A stretch of 64,000 bases of DNA from Mycolicibacterium celeriflavum (GTDB lineage Bacteria; Actinomycetota; Actinomycetes; Mycobacteriales; Mycobacteriaceae), in contig NZ_AP022591.1 in assembly GCF_010731795.1 (NCBI RefSeq), positions 4,154,001 through 4,218,000 of the forward strand, in the 5' to 3' direction. The notes below the pieces were generated by a model. The model did not search any database, was not told the origin of the DNA, and saw only the letters and a list, made by a program, of their open reading frames with translations. A program made the translations under genes and the position numbers. Positions 38,301 to 45,800 of this stretch are shown here, piece by piece. The first letter of the stretch is position 1. Each line of letters begins with the position of its first letter.

Positions 38301-39654
38301 CGACCTGCTGAACGCCGGTGAGCATGCGCGGCTCGATGTCGTCGGTAATCGTGTGGCGTTGAGTCGGTCGGGATCGTCTGCGGCGGTGTCGATTCCGGTG
38401 TTGTTCGCGGAGCAGGTGGGGCGGGCGCCGGAGGCGGTGGCGGTTAGTTGTGGGGCGCGGTCGTGGAGTTATGCCGGGTTGGATGCGGCTGCGGATCGGT
38501 TGGCGCAGGTGTTGGTTGGCCGGGGTGTGGGTGTTGGGGATCGGGTGGGGTTGTTGGTGCCGCGGTCGGGTGAGGCGGTTGTGGCGATGTTGGGGGTGCT
38601 TAAGGCGGGGGCGGCGTATGTGCCGATGGACCCGGCTCATCCGGATGCGCGGATCGGGTTGGTGCTCGATGACGCGGCGCCCTGCGCGGTGCTCACGACC
38701 GCCGAGTTGCGCGGGCGGTTGGGTGAGCGTGCGGTCGCGGTCATCGATGTCAACGAGGTCGGTGATGTTGATGGTGTTGGCGGGCGGCGTGAGTCGGGTG
38801 TGGTGGCCGCGGGGGTGGGTGCCGATGATGTGGCGTATTTGATTTACACCTCGGGTACCACCGGTGTGCCCAAGGGGGTGGCGGTGCCGCATGCCAATGT
38901 GGTGCGGTTGTTGGAGACGTTGGATGCTGATGTGCCCGGCGCGGGGGTGTGGTCGCAGTGTCATTCGTTGGCGTTTGACTTTTCGGTGTGGGAGATCTGG
39001 GGCGCTCTGCTCAGTGGTGGGCGGGTGGTGGTGGTCCCGGATGCGGTGGTGCGTTCGGCCGAGGATTTGCATGCGTTGTTGGTGGCCGAGCAGGTCAGTG
39101 TGTTGAGTCAGACGCCGTCGGCGTTTTATGCGTTGCAGGCTGCTGATGTGTTGGCCCCGGAGTTGTCTGATCAGCTCAAGTTGGAGACGGTGGTCTTTGG
39201 TGGGGAGGCGTTGGAGCCGCAGCGGTTGGGGCCGTGGTTGGCTCATCATCCGGGGTTGCCGCGGTTGGTGAACATGTACGGGATCACCGAGACCACGGTG
39301 CACGCCTCGGTGCGTGAGATCACCGAGGCTGATGGGGCCAGCAGTGTGAGCCCGATCGGGGTGCCGTTGGCGCATCTGGGGTTCTTCGTGCTGGATGGGT
39401 GGTTGCGTCCGGTGCCGGCGGGGGTGGTCGGTGAGTTGTATGTCGCTGGTGCGGGGCTGGCCTATGGGTATGTGGGCCGGGCGGGGTTGAGCGCGTCGCG
39501 GTTTGTGGCCTGCCCATTCGGTGGCGCGGGAGCGCCGGGGCAGCGGATGTATCGCACCGGGGATTTGGTGCGGTGGGGTGCTGATGGGCAGTTGGTGTAT
39601 CTGGCCGGGCTGATGAGCAGGTCAAGATCCGCGGGTATCGCATCGAATGGGTGA
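31966..39654 (+). CDS. NRPS segment: end of A5, T5, module 6 (C-A-T-E), C7 and most of A7
   Basis: End of A5 and T5 (FFDLGGDSLSAMR). C6 32460-33860, LCL type (HHIAADGWS). A6 33920-35360, code DTWTVAAMVK, resembling Phe-type codes (DAWTVAAVCK), so aromatic or hydrophobic. T6 is a pre-epimerase carrier (FFELGGDSILSMQ). E6 35640-37010 with HHLAVDGVSWRILLED. C7 37040-38320 starts ADVLPLTPLQQGLLFH and has NHHIVIDGWS, a DCL-type C domain consistent with a D-residue donor. A7 38390 onward duplicates A3 (Thr code DFWSVGMVHK). The frame is lost at 39604 where one G is missing relative to 25577. Confidence 0.9.
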   Translation: MCWVDQAVVIAREDAPGDKRLVGYVTETFAGAVDSAQARAALGQRLPAYMVPAAVVVLDVLPLTANGKLDRRALPAPEYADVDRYRAPSTPTEEILAGIFAQVLGLQRVGIDDSFFDLGGDSLSAMRVVAAINAGLDAGLSVRAVFEAPTVAQLAPRIGAAGGGLEPLVAGQRPAVVPLSFAQQRLWFIDQLQGPSAIYNIAVALRLSGRLDAQALGQALTDVVGRHESLRTLCVAPEGIPQQVVVPLAESDFGWQIVDADGWLEDRLDEAIDAAVRRPFDLATEIPLRAELFRIADDDHVLVAVVHHIAADGWSIKPLVADIGMAYASRCAGQAPDWTPLPVQYVDYTLWQREQLGDLEDPDSRIAAQLAYWEQALAGMPEQLQLPTDRPYPPVADYRGARVAVEFPAELQQRVAQVARAHNATSFMVMQAALAVLLSKLSASSDVGVGFAIAGRGETALDGLVGFFVNTLVLRVDVSGDPTVDELLRDVRGRSLAAYEHQDVPFEVLVERLNPTRSMTHSPLVQAMLAWQNFAGQDSDPDEIALGELDVTPLPVDTRTARMDLTFSLGEHWDDDGAPAGIRGEVEYRTDVFDAASIEVLIERLERVVAAMTAEPARRLSTIDLLDHAEHARLADIGNRAALTRPASSSASIPVLFAEQVARTPEAVAVSCAERSWTYADVEAAADQLAQLLAARGVGPGECVALLLPRSPEMIVAILAVFKAGAAYLPIDPALPAARMDFMVLDAAPIAGITNAALAERLAGGDLLVIDIDDPGIESQPASVGLPAPAPDDLAYLIYTSGTTGVPKGVAVTHRNVTQLLEQLHRYLPVTGVWTQCHTYGFDTSVWETWSPLLHGGRVVVVPDSVTRSPEDFQALLSAEQVSVLTQTPSAVGMLSPEGLGSLALVVAGEACPPELVDRWAPGRVMINAYGPTETTMVVLLSAPLTPASGVVPIGAPVPTAALFVLDNAMHPVATGVVGELYVAGRGLACGYVCRSGLTASRFVACPFGGPGERMYRTGDLVCWGPDGQLQYLGRADEQVKIRGYRIELGEVQAALAACDGVQQAVVIARADRPGDKRLVGYVTGTADPVETRATLADRLPAYMVPTAVVLLPALPLTPNGKLDTRALPTPVYQDIDRYRAPSNAVEELLAAVYAQVLGLERVGVDDSFFELGGDSILSMQVVARARAAGLLCRPRDIFVEQTVARLARVVRVADGEAGAVDEGVGPVVATPIMRWLEAVDGPVDEFNQTMVAQAPAGVTEADVVAVLQALLDRHAMLRLRVEEDSGGGWSLHVPEAGSVAARECLQTVDVFSEAALLGARSRLNPAAGRMVSVLWVRSTGQLALVIHHLAVDGVSWRILLEDLNIAWAQHRSGEPIALPPAGTSFARWSGILVEHAHHPKVVQQAETWRQVAATPAVLPSLQPAVDTFATAGQFSTELDVETTRMLLGEVPAAFHAGVQDILLVAFGLAVAELTGTRVPISIDVEGHGRDEDLADVDLTRTVGWFTSKYPVSLAVGGLDWTRVTKGEAALGAVIKGAKEQLRALPDGLTYGLLRYLNTDIELAGSDPAIGFNYLGRMGAASAQLSEDMWRISQEGLASAGAVAAIPMPLAHTVELNAGTVETDSGPQLHANWSWASSVLDHAQVLRLSQLWSAALTGICAHVRAGGGGLTPSDIAPARLSQQQVDELQQRYRIADVLPLTPLQQGLLFHAGAAQGSEDLYAVQLDITVTGSLDPQRLQDAVQAVVNRHPHLAARFCAEFDEPVQVILADPVVPWQYIELDDDLDLDGQVQAVCAAERAAVCDLVGQSAFRATLVRIAADRHRFLLTNHHIVIDGWSLPILLQEIIAGYYGHPLPAPASYRSFVSWLAGQDRTTAQVAWGELFAGFDSPTLVAQPGRGGLGRRGVVSHQVPEQIMQALTELARSHQTTVNIVLQSAFAQLLCQLTGQHDVAFGTAVSGRPAEVAGAESMVGLLLNTVPVRANMTATTTTAELLDRLQRAYNHTLEHQHLALNDIHRITGRDQLFDALFIFENYPIDTAAVAGDHELAITEFTTREYNHYPLTVAALPGSDLGLRVEFDTDVFGVDDIRALIERFERVLAAMTAEPMRRLATLDLLNAGEHARLDVVGNRVALSRSGSSAAVSIPVLFAEQVGRAPEAVAVSCGARSWSYAGLDAAADRLAQVLVGRGVGVGDRVGLLVPRSGEAVVAMLGVLKAGAAYVPMDPAHPDARIGLVLDDAAPCAVLTTAELRGRLGERAVAVIDVNEVGDVDGVGGRRESGVVAAGVGADDVAYLIYTSGTTGVPKGVAVPHANVVRLLETLDADVPGAGVWSQCHSLAFDFSVWEIWGALLSGGRVVVVPDAVVRSAEDLHALLVAEQVSVLSQTPSAFYALQAADVLAPELSDQLKLETVVFGGEALEPQRLGPWLAHHPGLPRLVNMYGITETTVHASVREITEADGASSVSPIGVPLAHLGFFVLDGWLRPVPAGVVGELYVAGAGLAYGYVGRAGLSASRFVACPFGGAGAPGQRMYRTGDLVRWGADGQLVYLAGLMSRSRSAGIASNG

Positions 39655-40027
39655 GATCCAGGCCGCGTTGGCGGCCTGTGATGGGGTCCAGCAGGCGGTG
39701 GTGATCGCCCGCCAGGACCGCCCCGGCGATAAGCGCTTGGTCGGTTATGTCACCGGCAGCGCAGATCCCGGCGAGGTGCGCGCCGCGCTGGGGCAGCGGT
39801 TGCCGGCCTATATGGTGCCCGCCGCGATCGTGGCGCTGGAGGCGTTGCCGTTGACGGTCAACGGCAAACTCGACACCCGCGCGCTACCGGCACCGGAATA
39901 CCAAGACGCCGACCGCTACCGCGCCCCAGCCACCCTCACCGAGGAGATCCTGGCCGGCATCTACGCCCAAGTCCTGGGCGTCGAACGCGTCGGCGTCGAC
40001 GACTCCTTCTTCGAACTCGGCGGCGAC
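38320..40027 (+). repeat. Thr A-domain repeat, copy 2 (A7, two 1-base deletions)
   Basis: 1708 bases against 1710 in copy 1. The difference equals one G lost at 39604 and one T lost at 39645. Similarity starts at GAGCATGCGCGGC in the C-A linker and stops exactly at GGCGAC, before the Ser codon of the T-domain GGDS motif (AGC here, TCC in copy 1). Confidence 0.9.
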
Positions 40028-42841
40028 AGCATCTTGTCGATGCAGGTGGTGGCCCGAGCGCGGGCCGCCGGTGTGCTGTGCCGGCCCCGCGACATCTTCG
40101 TCGAGAAGACGGTGGCCCGGCTGGCGCGCGTCGTGAAGGTGGCGGAGGACGCCGGTGGCCCGGTCGACGAGGGTGTGGGACCGGTGGTCGCGACCCCGAT
40201 CATGCGCTGGCTGCACGACATGGAAGGCCCGGTTGAGCAGTTCAACCAGACCATGGTGGTGCAGGCCCCGGCCGAGGTCACTGAAGCCGATGTGGTGGCG
40301 GTGCTGCAGGCCCTGCTGGACCGGCATGCCATGCTGCGGTGCCGCGTCGACGACGACGGGGCCGGCAGCTGGTCACTCGAGGTCCCCGAGCCCGGGGCGG
40401 TGAACGCGCGCGATTGTCTGCAAGTCGCGGACGGGCTCTCCGATGAGGTCCTGCTGGCGGCGACACGTCGGTTGAACCCTGCCGCCGGCGTGATGCTGCG
40501 CGCGCTGTGGGTGACTCCGACGAGCGAACTGGTGTTGATCGTCCACCACCTGGCCGTCGACGGCGTGTCATGGCGAATCCTGTTGGAGGACTTGAATATC
40601 GCTTGGGCACAGCACCGCAACGATCAACCCGTGGAGTTGCCGGCGCCCGGCACGTCGTTCGCGCGGTGGTCGTCGCTGCTCGCCAAGCACGCGCACCACC
40701 CCGACGTGGTCGAGCATGCCGAAGTGTGGCGGCAGGTGACGGCGACCCCTGCCTTACTCCCGGCGGTGCAACCCGCGGTCGACACCTTCTCCACAGCGGG
40801 ACATCTGTCGGTGGCGCTGGACTGCGAGACCACCAGCCTGCTGTTGGGTGACGTGCCAGCCGCATTCCACGCCGGAGTCAACGACATCTTGCTGATCGCG
40901 TTTGGGTTGGCTTTGGCGGAATTCCTGACCAGCGGTGCGGCGCCGGTCGCCATCGACGTCGAGGGCCACGGCCGCCACGAGGAGCTGGCCGACGACGTGG
41001 ACCTGTCGCGCACGGTGGGCTGGTTCACCACCATCTATCCGGTGTCGCTGGCCGCCGGTGGGCTGGACTGGGCACAGGTGGTCGCCGGCGAGGCCACGCT
41101 GGGCGCCGCGGTCAAGGATGCCAAGGAGCAGCTTCGCGCCCTGCCGGACGGCCTGACCTACGGTCTGTTGCGCTACCTGAACCCCGACGTCGGCATCGAC
41201 GGGTCCGATCCGGTGATTGGATTCAACTACCTCGGCCGACTTGGCGCAGCCGCCGCCGAGTTGTCCGGCAACTTCTGGCGGATCAGCGAACAGGGCCTGG
41301 CGCAGACCGGCGCAACCGCGGCGTTGGCGCTGCCGTTGGCGCACACGGTCGAACTCAACGCCGTCACCATCGACACCGAAACCGGCCCGCAGCTGAATGC
41401 CAACTGGAGGTGGGCGCAGTCGGCGCTCGATCACGCACAGGCAGACCGGCTGAGCCGACTGTGGTTCGAGGCGCTGGCCGGCATCTGCGCACACGTCCGC
41501 ACCGGCGGCGGCGGCCTCACCCCGTCCGACATCAGTCCTGCCCGATTGAGCCAGCAGCAGATCGACGAGCTGCAGCAGCGATATCGCATCGCAGACGTCC
41601 TGCCGCTGACTGCCCTGCAGCGGGGACTGTTCTTCCACACGAGCACTACGCAGGGGCACGGCGACGACGTGTACGCGGTGCAGCTGGATATCACCATTAC
41701 GGGCGCCCTCGACGCCGAACGGCTTCGCGTCGCGCTGCAGAACGTGCTCAACCGGCATCCCAACCTGGCAGCCCGGTTCTTTGACCAGTTCGACGAGCCG
41801 GTTCAAGTCATCCCAGCGGAGCCGGTGGTGCCGTGGCGGTATGTCGACCTCGACGGCGCCGCCGATGTCGATGAACAGATCCAGGAACTGTGCGCCGCCG
41901 AACGTGCGGCGGTGTGCAACCTGGCCGACCAGTCGGTGTTCCGGGCGGAGCTGATCCGCACCGCGGCACACCGGCACCGGTTCGTGCTGACCAACCACCA
42001 CATCGTCATGGACGGCTGGTCAACGTCCATCCTGCTGCGCGAGACCATCGCAAGCTACTACGGGCAGCGCCTGCCGGCGCCCGCGTCGTACCGCAGCTTC
42101 GTGAGCTGGCTGTTCGGCCGGGACCGCGCTGCGGCCCACGAAGCCTGGCGTGAGGTGTTCGCCGGATTCGAGACTCCGACTCTGGTGAGTCCACCGGGGC
42201 GGCTGAGTCTGGGCCGTCGAGATGTCGCCTCGTTCCAGGTGCCCGAGGACACCACGCGGGCGCTGAGCGGTTTGGCGCGCTCGCACGAGACGACCGTCAG
42301 CACGGTCCTTCAGGCCGCGTGGGTGCAGCTGCTGATGTGGCTGACCGGTCAGCATGACGTCGCGTTCGGTACCGCCGTCTCAGGCCGGCCCACGGAGGTG
42401 CCCGGTGCGGAATCGATGGTCGGTCTGTTGATCAACACGGTGCCGATACGCGCGACCATCACCACGACAACCACCGTCGCCGACCTACTCGGTCAGCTTC
42501 AACGTGTCTACAACGACACGCTGGAGCACCAGCACGTCGGACTTGGTGATATCCACCGCGCCGTCGGCCATGACCAGTTGTTCGACACCCTCTTCATCTA
42601 TGAGAACTACCCGATCGACACCTCCGCACCATCAGGAGCCCACGAGTTGGCCATCACCGACGTCACCCCGCGCGAATACAACCACTATCCACTTTCGGTG
42701 CAAGCCGCCCCGGGCCGCGAACTGGACGTTCGGATCGAATTCGATACCGACGTGTTCGACAGCGCGCGCATCGGAGCGCTCATCAAGCGGTTCAAGCGGG
42801 TGCTGGTGGCAATGACCGCCGATTCGGGTCAGCAGTCATGA
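39647..42841 (+). CDS. NRPS segment: end of A7, T7, E7 and C8; C-terminus of gene 1
   Basis: Homologous reading resumes after a second lost base at about 39645. End of A7 (KLVG-type core, NGKLDTRALP), T7 (FFELGGDSILSMQ), E7 40180-41550 (HHLAVDGVSWRILLED), then DCL-type C8 41590-42820 (NHHIVMDGWS). With E7 the Thr at position 7 should be D-allo-Thr or D-Thr. The protein stops at TGA 42839-42841 just after the C8 C-terminal helix (KRVLVAMTADSGQQS), and the next gene's ATG overlaps this stop. This is unique sequence, not part of a repeat block, so the stop is probably real. Confidence 0.88.
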   Translation: MGEIQAALAACDGVQQAVVIARQDRPGDKRLVGYVTGSADPGEVRAALGQRLPAYMVPAAIVALEALPLTVNGKLDTRALPAPEYQDADRYRAPATLTEEILAGIYAQVLGVERVGVDDSFFELGGDSILSMQVVARARAAGVLCRPRDIFVEKTVARLARVVKVAEDAGGPVDEGVGPVVATPIMRWLHDMEGPVEQFNQTMVVQAPAEVTEADVVAVLQALLDRHAMLRCRVDDDGAGSWSLEVPEPGAVNARDCLQVADGLSDEVLLAATRRLNPAAGVMLRALWVTPTSELVLIVHHLAVDGVSWRILLEDLNIAWAQHRNDQPVELPAPGTSFARWSSLLAKHAHHPDVVEHAEVWRQVTATPALLPAVQPAVDTFSTAGHLSVALDCETTSLLLGDVPAAFHAGVNDILLIAFGLALAEFLTSGAAPVAIDVEGHGRHEELADDVDLSRTVGWFTTIYPVSLAAGGLDWAQVVAGEATLGAAVKDAKEQLRALPDGLTYGLLRYLNPDVGIDGSDPVIGFNYLGRLGAAAAELSGNFWRISEQGLAQTGATAALALPLAHTVELNAVTIDTETGPQLNANWRWAQSALDHAQADRLSRLWFEALAGICAHVRTGGGGLTPSDISPARLSQQQIDELQQRYRIADVLPLTALQRGLFFHTSTTQGHGDDVYAVQLDITITGALDAERLRVALQNVLNRHPNLAARFFDQFDEPVQVIPAEPVVPWRYVDLDGAADVDEQIQELCAAERAAVCNLADQSVFRAELIRTAAHRHRFVLTNHHIVMDGWSTSILLRETIASYYGQRLPAPASYRSFVSWLFGRDRAAAHEAWREVFAGFETPTLVSPPGRLSLGRRDVASFQVPEDTTRALSGLARSHETTVSTVLQAAWVQLLMWLTGQHDVAFGTAVSGRPTEVPGAESMVGLLINTVPIRATITTTTTVADLLGQLQRVYNDTLEHQHVGLGDIHRAVGHDQLFDTLFIYENYPIDTSAPSGAHELAITDVTPREYNHYPLSVQAAPGRELDVRIEFDTDVFDSARIGALIKRFKRVLVAMTADSGQQS

Positions 42842-45800
42842 CCGCAGACACGACGCGGCGGTTGCTGTCCCTGGATCTGCTCGATGAGGATGAACACGCC
42901 GAACTGGACGGCTGGGGTAATCGGGCGGCGTTGACCTCGCCGGCGAGTGTGTCGGCGTCGGTCCCGGTGTCGTTCGCCGAGCAAGTGGCCCGCACGCCGG
43001 AAGCGGTGGCGCTCAGTGACGGACAGCGCTCGTGGACATATCGCGAGCTTGATGAGGCTGCTAACCGGTTGGCCCATCATCTGGCGAGCCTTGGCGCACG
43101 CCCGGGACAGTCAGTGGCGCTGCTGTTCTCCCGGTCGGCTGAGGCGATTGTGTCGATCCTCGCGGTGCTGAAGGCCGGGGCGGCGTACCTGCCGATAGAC
43201 CCGGCGCTCCCGACGGCCCGCATCGAGTTCATGGTTGCCGATGCCGCACCGATCGCCGCGATAACGACGGCGGGGTCGGCCGACCTGCTCACGGGGTGCG
43301 ATGTACGCGTCATCGACGGCGAAGATCGCCGCATCCAGGACAATCCGGGCACGACTTTGCCGGCGCCGGCCCCTGACGACATCGCTTACTTCATTTACAC
43401 CTCCGGTACTACCGGTGTGCCCAAAGGCGTTGCGGTCACCCACCGCAACGTGGCGAACCTACTGGCGTCCGGACTCGGCGGCGTGTCCTCGGGGCCGGGG
43501 CAGGTGTGGTCGCAGTGGCACTCCTACGCTTTCGACGTCTCGGTGTGGGAGATCTTCGGGGCGTTGCTGCACGGTAGCCGGCTGGTGGTGGTGCCCGAAG
43601 AGGTGGCTGCTTTCCCCGACGAATTGCACGCCTTGCTGGTCACCGAAGGCGTCACAGTGTTAAGCCAAACCCCGTCGGCGGCGGGCATGCTCGCACCCGA
43701 GGGCCTGCCGTCGGCGTTGGTGGTGGCCGGTGAGGCCTGCCCGACCGAATTGGTCGACAGGTGGGCGCCGGGGCGGGTGATGATCAACGCCTACGGTCCG
43801 ACCGAGGCCACGGTGTATGCGGCGATGAGCGCGCCGCTGGAGACCGACTGCGATGTCGCGCCGATCGGCTCGCCGGTGTCGGGGGCGGCGCTGTTCGTCC
43901 TCGATGCGGGGTTGCGCCGGGTCTCGCCGGGTGTGGTCGGTGAGCTGTACATCGCCGGTGGCGGTGTCGCGGTGGGCTATTGGCGACGGGGCGGGTTGAC
44001 GGCGTCGCGGTTTGTGGCGTGTCCGTTCGGTGGGCCGGGTGAGCGGATGTATCGCACCGGGGATCTGGTGCGTTGGGGTGCTGACGGGCAGTTGGCGTAT
44101 CTGGGCCGTGCCGATGAGCAGGTCAAGATTCGCGGGTTCCGCATCGAGCTCGGTGAGGTGCAGGCGGCGTTGGCCGGTTGTGACGGGGTGGCGCAGGCGG
44201 TGGTGATCGCGCGTGAGGACCGCCCCGGCGACAAGCGCCTGGTCGGCTACATCACCGGAACGGCGGACCCGGCCGCGGCGCGTGCCACTCTGGCCGAGCG
44301 GCTGCCGGTCTACATGGTGCCCGCGGCGGTGGTGGTGATCGACGCGCTGCCGCTGACTGCGAACGGCAAACTCGACCGGCGCGCGCTGCCGGCGCCGGAG
44401 TACCAGGCCGGTGAACGTTACCGCGCGCCGGCCACCCCCGCCGAGGAGATCTTGGCCACCATCTACGCGCAGGTGCTCGGGCTGGAGCGGGTCGGAGTCG
44501 ATGACTCATTCTTTGAGCTGGGCGGCGACAGCATCCTGTCGATGCAGGTGGTGGCGCGAGCCCGGGCCGCTGGTGTGTTGTGTCGGCCGCCGGACGTCTT
44601 TGTCGAGCAGACCGTGGCCCGGCTGGCCCGGGTCGCGAAGGTAGCCGACGGTGAGGCCGGACCGGTCGATGAGGGCATCGGGCCGGTGGTCGCGACGCCG
44701 ATCATGCGGTGGTTGCACAGCATGGAAGGCCCGATCGAGCAGTTCAACCAGACGATCGCGCTTCAGGCTCCCATCGAGGTGACCGAAGCCGACGTGGTCG
44801 TCGTATTGCAGGCCCTGATGGATCGGCATGGCATGCTGCGGTGCCGCGTCCGCGATGGCGATGCCGGCGGCTGGTCACTCGAGGTACCCGCACCGGGATC
44901 GATAGACGCCGATGAGCACCTGCTCACGGTGGACGTATTGTCCGACGACGCAGTCGTGGCAGCACGGTCACGGTTGAACCCGGCTTCCGGGGTGATGCTG
45001 AGTGCGCTGTGGGTGACCTCCATGAGCCAGTTGGTGTTGATCATCCACCATCTCGCCGTTGACGGCGTCTCCTGGCGAATCCTGTTGGAAGACCTCAACA
45101 TTGCCTGGGCGCAGCACAGCAGCGGACAACCCGTCGCGTTACCCGCACCGGGTATGTCGTTTGCCCGGTGGTCATCGCTGTTGGTCGAGTACGCCCGCAC
45201 GCCGGCCGTCATGCAGCACGCGGACGCCTGGCGCCGCGTTGGGGCGGCCCGGCCCGCGCTACCGGCGGTGCAGCCCCTGGAGGACACGTTCACCACTGCC
45301 GGTTTCCTGTCGGTCGAGCTCGAAGCCGAAACCACCTGGATGCTTCTGGGTGAGGTGCCCACGGCGTTTCATGCCGGCATACAAGACATCCTGTTGATCG
45401 CGTTCGCGTTGGCCTGCTCGGAGTTCCTGGGCATCGGCGGCGCGCCGGTCGGGATCGACGTCGAGGGCCACGGCCGCCATGCGGAACTGGCCGACGACGC
45501 GGACCTGACCCGCACGGTGGGCTGGTTCACCACCAAGTACCCGGTCTCACTGGCCGTGGGGGGGCTGGACTGGGCGCGGGTGACCGCCGGTGACGCCGAA
45601 CTCGGGGCGGTGATCAAGAGCGCCAAAGAGCAATTGCGCGCCCTGCCGGACCCGTTGACCTACGGACTGTTGCGCTATCTGAACCCCGACGTCGAACTCG
45701 TCGAGCCCGATCCGGAGATCGGGTTCAACTACCTGGGGCGGCTCGGGGCGGCCGGCACTGAATTGTCCGACGACTTCTGGCGGATCAGCCAGGAGGGCTT

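Larger units (their letters stand above)
15411..42841 (+). other. Reconstructed NRPS gene 1: loading/starter C plus modules 1-7 and C8 (about 9144 aa)
   Basis: Four single-base losses (near 31205, 31975, 39604 and 39645), each visible by comparison with an intact sister copy, split this frame. Restoring them gives 27435 bases, exactly 9145 codons including the stop. Domain order: Cstart-A1-T, C-A2-MT-T, C-A3-T, C-A4-T, C-A5-T, C-A6-T-E, C-A7-T-E, C8. Every C and E domain keeps HHxxxDG and every T keeps GGDS. The protein ends with a C domain and no T, so module 8 is shared with the next protein. TTG 15399 is in frame, but ATG 15411 with GGGGGG at 15401-15406 is the better start. Confidence 0.8.

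Noticed and set aside
37477..39375. 632-codon minus-strand frame, also seen at 23634-25352 and 51166-51579
   Set aside because: It recurs only because the sense A-domain block is repeated; the product is an Arg/His/Pro-rich shadow.
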